64,000 nucleotides of DNA from Clostridium aceticum (lineage in GTDB: Bacteria; Bacillota; Clostridia; Peptostreptococcales; Natronincolaceae). This document shows, piece after piece, positions 36,713 to 45,409 of the stretch; the stretch's first letter is position 1; each line of letters starts with the position of its first letter. The notes under the pieces are model-generated. The model saw only the letters and a list, made by a program, of their open reading frames with translations. It was not told the origin of the DNA and did not search any database. Where the stretch lies: the NCBI RefSeq assembly GCF_001042715.1, contig NZ_CP009687.1, forward strand, positions 620,001 to 684,000, read 5' to 3'. A program made the translations under genes and the position numbers.

Positions 36713-37399
36713 GTGAGAAATATGACGATAGACATTTTAAAAAAAATACCAGCTTTCTCTCAGTTAAATGAAAATAACGTAGAAAGCATTAGTAAAATAA
36801 CTGTTGAAAGAAACTTTAAAAAGGGTGCAATTATTTTTATGGAGGGAGATCCTGGAGAGGCTTTTTATTTTATAAAGTCTGGAAAGGTAAAAATTTATAA
36901 AACCACTCTAGACGGGAGGGAACATATCTTTACAATACTATCAGAGGGGGGGGTCTTTGCAGAAGTGACATTATTTAATGACATACCCTATCCTGCCTCT
37001 GCTGAAATACTAGAAGATGCTGAAATTGGCATGATTAAAAACACTGATCTAGAAAATCTGATTCGTAATAATGCAGAGATTGCCCTTCAAATCATCAAAG
37101 TTTTAAGCAAAAAGCTATTCTATTCTCAGCAGAAGGTAAAGGAGTTAGCACTAGGAGATACTTATATGAGAATTGCAAAAACCTTATTAACCTTTGCAAA
37201 AGAACACGGTAAAGAAACTTCAAATGGGGTTGAAATAAAACTAAATATTTCAAGGCAAGAACTAGCGAATATGATTGGCACTGCTAGAGAAACTGTTAGT
37301 CGTGCACTAGGTCAATTTAAAAAAGAAGGGTCTGTTGATATAGAGGGGAGAAAAATTGTTATTAGAGATATAGAAAAACTAAAAGGATGGATTCAATAA
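36713..37399 (+). CDS. Crp/Fnr-family transcriptional regulator
   Basis: 228 residues: N-terminal cyclic-nucleotide-type beta barrel (GAIIFMEGDPGEAFYFIKSGKVKIY, in part PGEAFYFIKSGKVKI) and C-terminal HTH (SRQELANMIGTARETVSRAL). There is no Cys cluster for an Fe-S centre and the nucleotide site is not that of true CRP, so the ligand is unknown; redox or NO sensing would suit the neighbours. GTG at 36713 follows AAGGGGGA; ATG at 36722 is an alternative. Confidence 0.9.
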   Translation: MRNMTIDILKKIPAFSQLNENNVESISKITVERNFKKGAIIFMEGDPGEAFYFIKSGKVKIYKTTLDGREHIFTILSEGGVFAEVTLFNDIPYPASAEILEDAEIGMIKNTDLENLIRNNAEIALQIIKVLSKKLFYSQQKVKELALGDTYMRIAKTLLTFAKEHGKETSNGVEIKLNISRQELANMIGTARETVSRALGQFKKEGSVDIEGRKIVIRDIEKLKGWIQ

Positions 37400-37403
37400 T
37401 ATA

Positions 37404-37463
37404 TTGACTTATGATAACAAAAAGGATATTATATACATACAACGCACCCCCTAGAGGAGGGGG
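37404..37463 (+). promoter_or_regulatory. Promoter with G/C-tract palindrome (CsoR-type operator candidate)
   Basis: TTGACT (37404-37409) and TATTAT (37427-37432) are 17 bases apart. At the expected start region lies CCCCCT-AGAGG-AGGGGG (37447-37463), a palindrome of C and G tracts like known CsoR/CstR operators. A csoR-like gene is in the same cluster. In an otherwise A+T-rich gap this G/C palindrome stands out. Confidence 0.6.
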
Positions 37464-37485
37464 AGTTAATGTGGGAGGTATGTAT

Positions 37486-37965
37486 ATGAAAAAGTCAATA
37501 ATGGCATGGTCTTGGATTTTTATGGTGCTATTTTTTACTCTATCTATTATAGATATACGATTTGGTATCTTAGGGTTGTTATGTATGGGAACGCCTATCT
37601 ACTTGGCAGTTGGTGGCGGTGGTAAGGTTCATTGTGCAAAATATTGTCCTAGAGGATCTATGCTTGGGGTATTTATAGATAAAATAAGCTTTAAGAGAAA
37701 CCTTCCAAGTTCATTTAAAACCAAAACAGTAAAAAATATTATGTTAGTTTGGATGATTGGCATGTTTACAATTTCTCTAATCATGGCAGGAGGAGATTTT
37801 ACAAAAACTGCTTTTGCCATTGTTAGAATGATGACGGTTTCCACAGTGGTAGGAATCATGATGGGGATACTTTTTCAACCTAGGAGTTGGTGTGTTGTAT
37901 GTCCTATGGGTTATGCTACTGGATTAATTCAAGAAAGTCAAAAAAAGCATAAAAAAGTAGCATAG
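37486..37965 (+). CDS. Membrane protein with two Cys motifs (NapH-like, ferredoxin-type)
   Basis: 159 residues, three or four membrane segments. Cysteines occur as VHCAKYCPRGSMLG and SWCVVCPMGYATG, the CxxxCP and CxxCP pattern of NapH/CcoG-type 4Fe-4S membrane proteins, but with only half of a normal cluster set. ATG at 37486 follows GGGAGGT at 6 bases; the frame opens at 37411. Could pass electrons across the membrane or take part in metal handling. Lies between the Crp/Fnr and CsoR genes. Confidence 0.8.
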   Translation: MKKSIMAWSWIFMVLFFTLSIIDIRFGILGLLCMGTPIYLAVGGGGKVHCAKYCPRGSMLGVFIDKISFKRNLPSSFKTKTVKNIMLVWMIGMFTISLIMAGGDFTKTAFAIVRMMTVSTVVGIMMGILFQPRSWCVVCPMGYATGLIQESQKKHKKVA

Positions 37966-38036
37966 TGTACGTTAACTTATGATAAAATAAAAGTTTAGTA
38001 TCACTAATTTTATAGAGATTGATGGGAAGTGAAAAG

Positions 38037-38297
38037 TTGGAACAACAACAGATTAGAAAAGATATTTTAAATAGACTCAAGACAATCAAAGGTCATATTC
38101 AAGGGATTGAAAAGATGATTGATGAAGAAAAGTCTTGTGAGGATGTTTTATTACAAATTGCCGCTGTAAAGTCTTCAGTGGAAAAGGTAGGCTCTATTAT
38201 TATTGAGGGCCATGCAAAAGATTGTCTACTAAAAGAGAACATTACTGCTGAAGAGGTAGAAAGAATCTTAAAAACCGTTATGAAGTTTGCAAAATAA
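38037..38297 (+). CDS. CsoR-family metal-sensing repressor
   Basis: 86 residues from TTG 38037 (GGAAGTG site upstream); an ATG at 38022 would add five residues but has a poor site. All-helical DUF156 protein. It has RLKTIKGHIQGI, the first Cys in EKSCEDVLLQ, and the His and second Cys in IEGHAKDCLLKENI. The Cys-His-Cys set matches copper-sensing CsoR rather than persulfide-sensing CstR, which lacks the His. No copper pump is adjacent; the palindrome near 37455 could be its operator. Confidence 0.88.
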   Translation: MEQQQIRKDILNRLKTIKGHIQGIEKMIDEEKSCEDVLLQIAAVKSSVEKVGSIIIEGHAKDCLLKENITAEEVERILKTVMKFAK

Positions 38298-38326
38298 AGT
38301 CTTATCTTAAAAAAGATAGGACTTTT
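38296..38326 (+). terminator. Terminator after the CsoR gene
   Basis: AAAGTCTTATCTT pairs with AAGATAGGACTTT (one G-T pair) starting at the stop codon, followed by TTTTC. Confidence 0.8.
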
Positions 38327-38341
38327 CACATGATAAATATA

Positions 38342-38371
38342 TTGACATATGTCTATGTGATGTATTATGAT
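38342..38371 (+). promoter_or_regulatory. Promoter for the arsenic genes
   Basis: TTGACA at 38342-38347 and TATGAT at 38366-38371 (18 bases). The spacer CATATGTCTATGTGATG contains an imperfect repeat that could hold ArsR. The transcript would cross a family A repeat before arsR. Confidence 0.55.
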
Positions 38372-38401
38372 AATATATAGATGAATATAAATGTATAAGT
38401 G

Positions 38402-38446
38402 CTCCACTCAGGATGACAAATTATGGATTAGGTTAACGCTAATGAT
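38402..38446 (-). repeat. Dispersed repeat, family A, end fragment
   Basis: CTCAGGATGACAAATTATGG then ATTAGGTTAACGCTAATGA is the reverse complement of the left end of 10493-10614 with a few changes. It lies inside the presumed arsR leader. Confidence 0.75.
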
Positions 38447-38492
38447 AAGTGCAATGTTTTAAGGGAAAATATTTGTTAAGTGAGGTGAAAAA

Positions 38493-38804
38493 ATGAAAGA
38501 ATATGCAGATGTTTTTAAGGCATTATCAGATGAGAACCGTCTAAAGATATTAAAAATTCTTAATTGTGGAGAATTATGTGCTTGTGATATACAGGATCAT
38601 TTAAATTTAACTCAGCCTACGATTTCTCATCATATGAAGGTGTTGCAGCAAGCAGGTTTAGTCAATATAGATAAAAGAGGAAAGTGGATGTTTTATTCTA
38701 TAAATCCCGTAAAAGCACAAGAACTTTGTAAATTTGTAAAGGAGATTACTACGGAGTGTGAAGGAAATCCCTATGGTATTATCCCTCGGAAGTGTGAAGA
38801 ATAG
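38493..38804 (+). CDS. arsR: ArsR-family arsenic-responsive repressor
   Basis: 103-residue winged-helix protein. The metal site ELCACDIQDHL in helix 3 matches the ELCVCDL box that binds As(III) in ArsR; the recognition region reads LTQPTISHHMKVL. ATG follows AGTGAGGTG. It precedes the Acr3 pump by 58 bases and should control it. Confidence 0.93.
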   Translation: MKEYADVFKALSDENRLKILKILNCGELCACDIQDHLNLTQPTISHHMKVLQQAGLVNIDKRGKWMFYSINPVKAQELCKFVKEITTECEGNPYGIIPRKCEE

Positions 38805-38862
38805 AGGAGGGATTATATAGGATAGATTTTATATAAAATGTTAAAAGGAAGGAGTGGTATGT

Positions 38863-39933
38863 ATGGCAGAAAATCAAGAAAAGAAGAGTGGAGGTCTAGG
38901 TTTTTTTGAGACTTACCTCACTGTATGGGTTGCTCTATGCATCGTTATAGGCGTAGCTATTGGACAGTTTTTACCAATTGTTCCAGAGGTTTTAAGCCAA
39001 TTTGAATATGCACAGGTATCTATTCCTGTAGCCATATTAATTTGGTTGATGATTTATCCTATGATGTTAAAGATTGATTTTAGCAGTATTGTAGAGGCTA
39101 CAAAAAAGCCTAAAGGACTTATTGTAACTTGTGTAACCAATTGGCTAATCAAACCCTTTACGATGTATTTAATTGCAGCTTTCTTTTTAAAGGTAGTATT
39201 TCAAAATCTGATCCCAGAAGCTTTGGCAAACGATTACTTAGCTGGGGCAGTATTGCTAGGGGCAGCACCTTGTACTGCTATGGTGTTTGTATGGAGTCAC
39301 TTGACTAAGGGAGATCCTGCCTATACACTGGTGCAGGTAGCAGTGAACGATTTAATTCTACTAATCGCCTTTACACCAATCGTTGCATTGTTATTGGGAA
39401 TCACAAATGTAGTTGTACCTTATGATACTTTATTTTTATCTGTTGTTTTATTTATTGTGATCCCTTTAGCGGGAGGATATTTTTCAAGAAAATATATTGT
39501 AAAAAACCAAGGTATGGAATACTTTGAAAATGTATTTTTAAAGAAATTTGATAATGTTACTATTATTGGTTTGCTATTAACCTTAGTCATTATTTTTACC
39601 TTCCAAGGAGATGTTATTTTAAGAAATCCATTGCATATTTTGTTAATAGCAATTCCACTTACAATCCAAACCTTTTTTATTTTTACACTGGCTTATGGTT
39701 GGGCAAAAGCTTGGAAATTGCCTCATAATGTAGCATCTCCTGCTGCAATGATTGGTGCAAGTAATTTCTTTGAATTAGCAGTAGCGGTGGCGATCTCCTT
39801 ATTTGGTTTGGAGTCTGGAGCTACACTGGCAACTGTAGTAGGCGTATTGGTGGAAGTACCAGTTATGCTGGCTTTAGTTAGAATTGCTAATAATACAAGA
39901 CATTGGTTTAACAAAGCGGAATTAGGTAAGTAA
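38863..39933 (+). CDS. Arsenite efflux permease Acr3
   Basis: 356 residues with about ten membrane segments, beginning LGFFETYLTVWVALCIVIG. LGAAPCTAMVFVWSHLTKGD contains the conserved Cys of the fourth segment that Acr3 needs for arsenite transport; IGASNFFELAVAVAISLFG is a second family motif. ATG at 38863 follows AAGGAAGGAG. Exports arsenite; no arsenate reductase gene is adjacent, though a glutaredoxin is close. Confidence 0.95.
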   Translation: MAENQEKKSGGLGFFETYLTVWVALCIVIGVAIGQFLPIVPEVLSQFEYAQVSIPVAILIWLMIYPMMLKIDFSSIVEATKKPKGLIVTCVTNWLIKPFTMYLIAAFFLKVVFQNLIPEALANDYLAGAVLLGAAPCTAMVFVWSHLTKGDPAYTLVQVAVNDLILLIAFTPIVALLLGITNVVVPYDTLFLSVVLFIVIPLAGGYFSRKYIVKNQGMEYFENVFLKKFDNVTIIGLLLTLVIIFTFQGDVILRNPLHILLIAIPLTIQTFFIFTLAYGWAKAWKLPHNVASPAAMIGASNFFELAVAVAISLFGLESGATLATVVGVLVEVPVMLALVRIANNTRHWFNKAELGK

Positions 39934-39957
39934 AGATATAAACATATGCTTTAAAAG

Positions 39958-39984
39958 AGTCACTGATTATCAGTGGCTTTTTTG
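39958..39984 (+). terminator. Terminator after acr3
   Basis: AGTCACTGA pairs with TCAGTGGCT (one G-T pair), loop TTA, then TTTTTT. Confidence 0.85.
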
Positions 39985-40046
39985 TATAGATTATCAAAAA
40001 ATGTACCAAAATAATAAATAGTTAAAATACATAGCGAGGTGATGAC

Positions 40047-40250
40047 ATGGAAGAAAAGAGGGACGTTGTTTCTTTTATACAGGAATTAGATCAACAACAG
40101 GGTTTTTTCAAGAATATAGAAGAAATTAATAAATATAATATAAAAGCAATTGTTGAGTTGATACAATATAACAATATGAAAGAATATGGAAGTCCTTTAT
40201 ATACAAAAGAAGAGATTCGAAGAGGCATAAAAAACCATTTGACAAATTAA
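40047..40250 (+). CDS. Small conserved-looking protein, unrecognised
   Basis: 67 residues, soluble, charged (starts MEEKRDVVSFIQELDQQQGF), no motif known to me. GCGAGGTGATG lies at good distance before the ATG, which supports translation. Single gene between the arsenic genes and glutaredoxin. Confidence 0.6.
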   Translation: MEEKRDVVSFIQELDQQQGFFKNIEEINKYNIKAIVELIQYNNMKEYGSPLYTKEEIRRGIKNHLTN

Positions 40251-40408
40251 AGAAAGATAGGGAAAATATATAAATATAAGTACATTATTTTTTGTTATAA
40301 AACAACATAATCTATTAAAGAGATAGTATGAATATCAGTGTTTTATTGTTTGACTTAAAGGCTACTGGGTATTAAAAAAGTATAAAACAATTATAGGGAG
40401 GCGTTAAA

Positions 40409-40639
40409 ATGTCAAAAGAAGTAGTGGTTTTTACAAGTAATACATGTCCACATTGTGTTACTGCTAAGGAGTATTTTAATGAAAAAGGTATATCTTTTAC
40501 AGAAAGAAATGTACAAACGGATACGGAAGCTAGAAAGGAATTAATGAAGAAGGGAATCATGGCAGTGCCAGTGGTTATGATTGACGGAGAGGCTGTTGTG
40601 GGCTTTGATCAAAATAAAATTGAAGAGTTACTAGGATAA
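40409..40639 (+). CDS. Glutaredoxin-like protein (NrdH/Grx type)
   Basis: 76-residue thioredoxin-fold protein with the redox site [14 protein letters not shown] and the cis-Pro region [17 protein letters not shown]. Short glutaredoxins with CPxC are common in anaerobes and reduce disulfides or serve reductases. ATG follows AGGGAGG. Convergent with the chemoreceptor gene, sharing a terminator. Confidence 0.93.
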   Translation: MSKEVVVFTSNTCPHCVTAKEYFNEKGISFTERNVQTDTEARKELMKKGIMAVPVVMIDGEAVVGFDQNKIEELLG

Positions 40640-40650
40640 GTAAAAGTATT

Positions 40651-40682
40651 AGGCGAAGATTTTCATCTTCGCCTTTTCTTTT
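40651..40682. terminator. Bidirectional terminator
   Basis: AGGCGAAGAT pairs with ATCTTCGCCT around TTTC, flanked by A- and T-rich tails, between convergent genes. Confidence 0.88.
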
Positions 40683-40683
40683 A

Positions 40684-42498
40684 CTATATGCTATATTTTT
40701 GTAGTTCCTTTTTAAAGTTCTGTGTTAAAGCTTCTAACAGAGTAATATTATCTGACAAATCCTTTACTTTCTCAGAATACTGTGTTACGTTGGCACTCAT
40801 TTCTTCAGAGGCGGCAGAATTTTCTTCAGAGATGGCTGCAAGAGAATGAATGTTTTGTATGACTTCTGTCAGGTGATTGGTTTCTGTGGACATCTCATCG
40901 ATTAATTTTACAATCACATTAGATACATCAACAATTTGATGAGTAGAGGCTTGGTTATCAACGGTGACCTTCTCAAGAGTTGCGTTACTGGATTCCAGTT
41001 GATTATATTGGTTTTCAATGGCCTGTACGAAACCTTCGATCTGTTGAATGAAAAAGAGCAAGTTAGAATTGATGTCTTTTACAGCACTTTTGGAGTTTTC
41101 TGCTAGCTTGCGAATTTCTTGAGCAACTACGGTAAATCCTCTTCCAGCTTCTCCTGCACTAGCGGCTTCAATAGCTGCATTAAGAGCTAAAAGATTTGTT
41201 TGATCTGCAATAGATTCAACAGTGGAACTAATTTCCATGATTTTTGCAGCCTGAGAAGATAATTGTTGTCCTTGATGGTTAACCATAGAAAAATTATCTT
41301 TTACTTCATTAATCATAGTGGTGACATTTTTTACATCCTTAAAAGACAACTCTAAATGATTTACTGCATCCTCTAGTTTATCTTTACCTTCTGTTTCTTC
41401 TTCTACAATTCTATTTAATGTAGTAATATATTGATCTAAAACACTGACAGCCTCCTCTGTTTCCTCTGCTTGATTGGTAGCACTAAGAGCAACTTCATGA
41501 ACTACGCCAGCGATAGAATCTGACAGTTCCTTCATATTTTCTGCTATAATGGAGAACTCATGAACAAAGTTATTCATATCATCTGTTCCACCTTTAAGAA
41601 AGAGAAAGTCCTTCTTAATAGTATTCTTAGCATCATTGAAAAGATGAAAGGTGTCTTCCAAAGCATCATTGGTTTTGATAACCGTCTTACTAGAAAAATC
41701 ATATTGACCTAGCTTGCCTATTTCAGTGGCAAATGAACCTATAGGTTTCATTACGATAGAAGAAGCCACATAGCTTGCCCCTAGAGCGATAAAAGAAATG
41801 ATACTGCTGTTTAGTAAATGCTCTGTACCCTGCACCAGCATGGAAGAAAAGAAGACGATAATAGCGGTAAATATACTGATTTTCAAAGGAATACTTTTCA
41901 AGAAACCAAGGCCTAAAGTTTTTGATAAAGTAGCATGAACAATCTTATCTGGAGACTTTTCCAAACGAATATTTACTGTCATATACTTCTTGCCATCTTC
42001 AGTGGTGCCAGATTGCAGGATATCATATTCCAATTTTTCGTCAAAATAAGCCGCACTGCCTTCTAGAAGACCCAAAAAGTAATCAAACAACCCTCGACTT
42101 GATTGATAAGTAATTTCAATTTCTTTTTCGCCGATTTCCTTAGCTATCAGGCGAGGAGGATTTGCTCCTTTAATCATTTTTGTTAACTGAGCGTGAACAT
42201 CGTCCATCATCATAAGAAATCCTTTTAGGCTGTATCTTTCAAAATAGGAAGGAAACCATTTTTGAAAAGCTTTAATATTCTGTTTTCCTACTTCACGCCA
42301 AATATGATCCAGTGGTTGATTTACTTGCTGTGAGATATGCTGAAAAACAGAAAAAATTTCATTGTCTGCAATATCCTCCAGTGGCGTAATGACTCGGTTG
42401 ATTTCCCAGCCTACTGACTTTACTGCACTGTTAACAATATCCTCACCAAAAATACTTTGAAGACTGACTAACCATGTAGATACAACAGTACCCTTCAT
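40684..42498 (-). CDS. Methyl-accepting chemotaxis protein with N-terminal H-NOX gas sensor
   Basis: 604 residues. Residues 1-185 form a heme H-NOX domain: proximal His102 ([13 protein letters not shown]), Pro115 (NPPRLIAKE) and the YxSxR propionate motif at Tyr131, Ser133 and Arg135 (YQSSRG). Trp9, Asn74 and Tyr140 are also present; these form the hydrogen-bond network that lets the Thermoanaerobacter homologue bind oxygen. Two membrane segments follow (about 208-250), then a HAMP-like stretch and the MCP signalling domain with the tip near [19 protein letters not shown], written here by its core [19 protein letters not shown] follows GGGGTGAAG on the minus strand. It should steer motility in response to oxygen. 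Confidence 0.94.
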   Translation of the reverse strand: MKGTVVSTWLVSLQSIFGEDIVNSAVKSVGWEINRVITPLEDIADNEIFSVFQHISQQVNQPLDHIWREVGKQNIKAFQKWFPSYFERYSLKGFLMMMDDVHAQLTKMIKGANPPRLIAKEIGEKEIEITYQSSRGLFDYFLGLLEGSAAYFDEKLEYDILQSGTTEDGKKYMTVNIRLEKSPDKIVHATLSKTLGLGFLKSIPLKISIFTAIIVFFSSMLVQGTEHLLNSSIISFIALGASYVASSIVMKPIGSFATEIGKLGQYDFSSKTVIKTNDALEDTFHLFNDAKNTIKKDFLFLKGGTDDMNNFVHEFSIIAENMKELSDSIAGVVHEVALSATNQAEETEEAVSVLDQYITTLNRIVEEETEGKDKLEDAVNHLELSFKDVKNVTTMINEVKDNFSMVNHQGQQLSSQAAKIMEISSTVESIADQTNLLALNAAIEAASAGEAGRGFTVVAQEIRKLAENSKSAVKDINSNLLFFIQQIEGFVQAIENQYNQLESSNATLEKVTVDNQASTHQIVDVSNVIVKLIDEMSTETNHLTEVIQNIHSLAAISEENSAASEEMSANVTQYSEKVKDLSDNITLLEALTQNFKKELQKYSI

Positions 42499-42706
42499 AA
42501 CTTCACCCCTTTGATAATTGTATATTAGCAGTAAAAAAATAACTGTAAAACAAAGTTATTACAATTATATCAAAATTTCACGCTATTAAACAGATAGATT
42601 GAAAAAACCCCCAAAGAATCGAGAGAAAAAGCATAAATGTCTACAGAGAATATGCTATAATAACTTTTATAGGAAAAAAAGTGTTGAATATAGGATGGTG
42701 ATACGG

Positions 42707-42925
42707 ATGGGACTTCTTTTGTACCAATTTTTCAGCTTAATATTAATCATTGTGCTGTTTACAGTACCCATAGTTGTGGCTATTTTATTAATTAAGCATC
42801 TGGGCAAGTCAAAGCCTTCTATAGAAGCAGACGCAGAAACTTATCTTATTGAAAAAATCATAGACTTAGAAAGACGTATTCAAGAATTGGAAAATCAGCT
42901 TTCCATCAGCCTAGAGGAAGAATAA
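42707..42925 (+). CDS. Small membrane-anchored coiled-coil protein
   Basis: 72 residues: one strong hydrophobic segment (FFSLILIIVLFTVPIVVAIL) and a heptad-like tail (IIDLERRIQELENQL). ATG at 42707 is preferred, with GGATGG upstream; the frame is open further up. No family recognised. Single gene before trpS. Confidence 0.6.
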   Translation: MGLLLYQFFSLILIIVLFTVPIVVAILLIKHLGKSKPSIEADAETYLIEKIIDLERRIQELENQLSISLEEE

Positions 42926-43039
42926 TTTGGGAGCTTCTTATTTGGTGGTAAATATATTTATACACTTTGGATAAAATATACGTATTTATGTTAATTAAAG
43001 TGGAAACATTTTTTATATAAAATAGGGAAGGTGAAAATA

Positions 43040-44035
43040 ATGACAGACAAGAAAGAAAAAGTAATTTTTAGTGGTGCACAGCCTACTGGCAGTTTAACCT
43101 TAGGTAACTATATTGGAGCTATCCAAAACTGGAAGGCATTAGAACAAGATTATCAATGTCTATATTCTATAGTAGACCTACATTCCTTAACAATACGCCA
43201 TGATCCGAAGGATTTTAGAAAATCCTGTTTATCCTTTTTAGCACAATATCTCGCTTGTGGTTTAGATCCTGAAAAAAACATTATCTTTTTTCAGTCCCAT
43301 GTTATTCAACATGCTGAGCTAAATTGGATTTTAAATTGTGTTACTTATATGGGAGAGCTTAGTAGAATGACACAATTTAAGGAGAAGTCTGAAAGCCATA
43401 AGGATAATATTAATGCAGGATTATTTACTTACCCAGTATTACAGGCAGCAGATATTTTACTATATCAAACTGATCTAGTGCCAGTGGGTGAGGATCAAAG
43501 ACAGCATTTAGAACTAGCTAGGGATATTGCTATAAGATTTAATAATATCTATGGAGAAACTTTTGCACTACCAGATATACACTTATCAAAAGTGGGGGCT
43601 AGAATCATGAGTCTTCAAGAGCCAGAGAAAAAGATGTCAAAATCTGACGAAAACGTAAATGGAACCATCTTCTTATTAGATAGTAATGATGTCATCCTTA
43701 AAAAGATGAAGAGAGCTGTTACAGACAACGAAAATAGTGTTACATACCGTGATGAACAACCAGGCATAAAAAACTTGATAACCATCTATTCTAAATTAGC
43801 TAATTGTAGCCCTCAAGAGGTAGAAGAAAAGTATCAAGGAAAAGGTTATGGTGCTTTTAAGTCAGATTTAGCAGAATTAGTGGTAGAAAGTTTAAGACCC
43901 TTTAAAGAAAAATATGATGAGTATATGCAAAATCCTGATTATATTACAAGTATTTATAAACAAGGTGCAGCTAGAGCTACTGAAATTGCAGAGAAAACCA
44001 TGAAGGATGTAAAGAAAAAGATAGGGTTAGTATAA
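43040..44035 (+). CDS. trpS: Tryptophan-tRNA ligase
   Basis: 331-residue class I aminoacyl-tRNA synthetase. The HIGH-like motif appears in GAQPTGSLTLGNYIGA and KMSKS in EKKMSKSDENV; DLVPVGEDQRQHLELARDIA is also typical. ATG at 43040 follows GGGAAGGTG. No T-box is visible upstream. Its stop codon lies within a possible sigma-G promoter for the next gene. Confidence 0.97.
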   Translation: MTDKKEKVIFSGAQPTGSLTLGNYIGAIQNWKALEQDYQCLYSIVDLHSLTIRHDPKDFRKSCLSFLAQYLACGLDPEKNIIFFQSHVIQHAELNWILNCVTYMGELSRMTQFKEKSESHKDNINAGLFTYPVLQAADILLYQTDLVPVGEDQRQHLELARDIAIRFNNIYGETFALPDIHLSKVGARIMSLQEPEKKMSKSDENVNGTIFLLDSNDVILKKMKRAVTDNENSVTYRDEQPGIKNLITIYSKLANCSPQEVEEKYQGKGYGAFKSDLAELVVESLRPFKEKYDEYMQNPDYITSIYKQGAARATEIAEKTMKDVKKKIGLV

Positions 44036-44059
44036 AATCATATAAGAATCTCTATAATA
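44030..44059 (+). promoter_or_regulatory. Possible sigma-G promoter for the spore protein gene
   Basis: GTATA at 44030-44034 and TATAATA at 44053-44059 are 18 bases apart, close to the forespore sigma-G pattern. It overlaps the trpS stop codon. Fits the forespore expression expected for SASP genes; one base differs from the usual -10. Confidence 0.4.
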
Positions 44060-44077
44060 ACTATAGAGGTGATAGAA

Positions 44078-44260
44078 ATGAAGAAAACAAAAAATCCAGT
44101 TGTTCCTGAAGCTAGACAAGCTTTAAATTCTTTTAAAGCAGAAGTTGCTAGAGAATTGGGACTTGAAAATGATACCTCTGCAGGCTATGTTGGAGGCAAT
44201 ATGGTGAAAAAAATGGTAGAGGAAGCAGAGAACTCACTAACTCATTTAGGAAGGTCATAA
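44078..44260 (+). CDS. Alpha/beta-type small acid-soluble spore protein
   Basis: 60 residues. The ARQALNSFKAEVARELGL stretch has the germination-protease cleavage region, and GYVGGNMVKKMVEEAENSL is the conserved second half. These proteins coat DNA in the dormant spore. ATG at 44078 follows AGAGGTGAT. Shows that the organism sporulates. Confidence 0.95.
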   Translation: MKKTKNPVVPEARQALNSFKAEVARELGLENDTSAGYVGGNMVKKMVEEAENSLTHLGRS

Positions 44261-44278
44261 GACCTTCCTAAATTTATT
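44244..44278 (+). terminator. Terminator after the spore protein gene
   Basis: Perfect 13-bp stem (ATTTAGGAAGGTC and complement, loop ATAA) overlapping the stop codon, then TTTATT. Confidence 0.88.
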
Positions 44279-44339
44279 GACTATTTTCCTAGGAACAGGT
44301 ATTATTTTAAGTAAGCAGTTTTATATAGACATGCGTTTT

Positions 44340-44408
44340 TAAAACTAAATTTTAATATACATGGTCTACAGTTTTGCACAGAGTAGTCCTTAATATATTG
44401 AAATTTAA
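44340..44408. repeat. Dispersed hairpin repeat, family B, decayed copy
   Basis: AATTTTAATATACATGGTCT then ACAGTTTTGCACAGAGTAGT and CCTTAATATATTGAAATTT. The outer arms match 10625-10692 and 53213-53302, but inner pairing is worn. Confidence 0.65.
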
Positions 44409-44453
44409 AGATATAGGTCTGTTATTAGAGTTCTATTTAAAGGAAGTGGGGTA

Positions 44454-45182
44454 TTGAAAAAAAACAATATTTCTTTTATTTTATTTTTAGCTTTTGCAAT
44501 ATCAGGGATCATTATAGGTATTCATATAGACGCTCTAGGTGATATGCAAAATGAAATTTCTTTGCCTTTTAGTAGTGAAATAGAAGTTCAAGAAGTGGTA
44601 GATTTAAGAAAAGCCAATAATGATATGAAGACAAAAATTAAGGATTTAAAAGCTCAAGTGGAGGAATATGAAGGAGAAAAGGCTACAGAAAATATCGTGT
44701 TGAAAAATCTAAGGTCTCAAATCAATGAATACAGGATTTTAGCAGGATATCAAGACTTAGTGGGTCCTGGTGTTAAAATTACCTTAGAAAGTATGTTGGA
44801 AGAAAATATAGCCTTGGTTGTAGAACAGAAAAAATACCTAATTAATTTAATTAATGAGTTAAAGACGGCTGGTGGAGAAGCTATATCGATTAATAACCAC
44901 AGAATCACTTCTAGAAGTGAGGTCACTTTAGCAGGAAATCATATCAACGTAAATATGACAGCTATAGCGCCACCGTATACTATTAGGGTTATAGGAAATA
45001 CCGAGGGTTTCCAGCGATATACAAACCATAGAACACTATTATTCGAACTTATGGAGGGAGACGGTATAAGTACTACGATAGAGTTTGATGAAAATATTAA
45101 AATACCTGCCCTTTCCAAAGAAAAACCAATGGAGTTTTATAATATTGTGGAAGAAACGAATCAAGAAGAAACTACTAACTAA
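44454..45182 (+). CDS. DUF881-family membrane-anchored protein
   Basis: 242 residues: one N-terminal membrane segment (FILFLAFAISGIIIGIHI), a coiled coil (about 48-90), then the DUF881 domain (DLVGPGVKITLESML, LVVEQKKYLINLINELK, AGGEAISINNHRI, VIGNTEGFQRY). In clostridia this family often lies near division and SpoIIGA-type genes; function unknown. TTG at 44454 follows AAGGAAGTGGGG. Here it stands alone. Confidence 0.85.
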   Translation: MKKNNISFILFLAFAISGIIIGIHIDALGDMQNEISLPFSSEIEVQEVVDLRKANNDMKTKIKDLKAQVEEYEGEKATENIVLKNLRSQINEYRILAGYQDLVGPGVKITLESMLEENIALVVEQKKYLINLINELKTAGGEAISINNHRITSRSEVTLAGNHINVNMTAIAPPYTIRVIGNTEGFQRYTNHRTLLFELMEGDGISTTIEFDENIKIPALSKEKPMEFYNIVEETNQEETTN

Positions 45183-45190
45183 AGAACATA

Positions 45191-45241
45191 AACAACAAAA
45201 AAACAACAGAGTCTATTAAATTCTGTTGTTTTTTGTTGTTT
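45191..45241. terminator. Bidirectional terminator
   Basis: AACAACAAAAAAACAACAGA pairs with TCTGTTGTTTTTTGTTGTT, between the convergent DUF881 gene and a short minus-strand gene. Confidence 0.85.
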
Positions 45242-45250
45242 TGAAGTGTA

Positions 45251-45409
45251 TTAACAAATTTCTTTTATCGTAGTATCGAGTTTAAAAGAGTTAACGGTAT
45301 CTTCTAGTGTCAATACTTTTGTACATTCTGGTTTATAAGTATTGATTTCTTGTATGTTTACTAAAGTTAAACCTAAAGCAATCAATGTGAGGGCTACTAT
45401 TTTTTTCAT
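45251..45409 (-). CDS. Short secreted or membrane-tethered peptide, unrecognised
   Basis: 52 residues. An N-terminal signal-like segment (MKKIVALTLIALGLTLVNIQ) precedes a polar part with Cys29 (KPECTKVL) and a C-terminal Cys52 (TIKEIC). An excellent AGGAGGT lies before the ATG at 45409. Two Cys, one at the very end, recall processed or disulfide-linked peptides; nothing proves this. Not a known family to me. Confidence 0.65.
   Translation of the reverse strand: MKKIVALTLIALGLTLVNIQEINTYKPECTKVLTLEDTVNSFKLDTTIKEIC

Noticed and set aside
42926-43039. T-box or tryptophan leader before trpS
   Set aside because: No T-box sequence, no run of Trp codons and no terminator hairpin in the gap.
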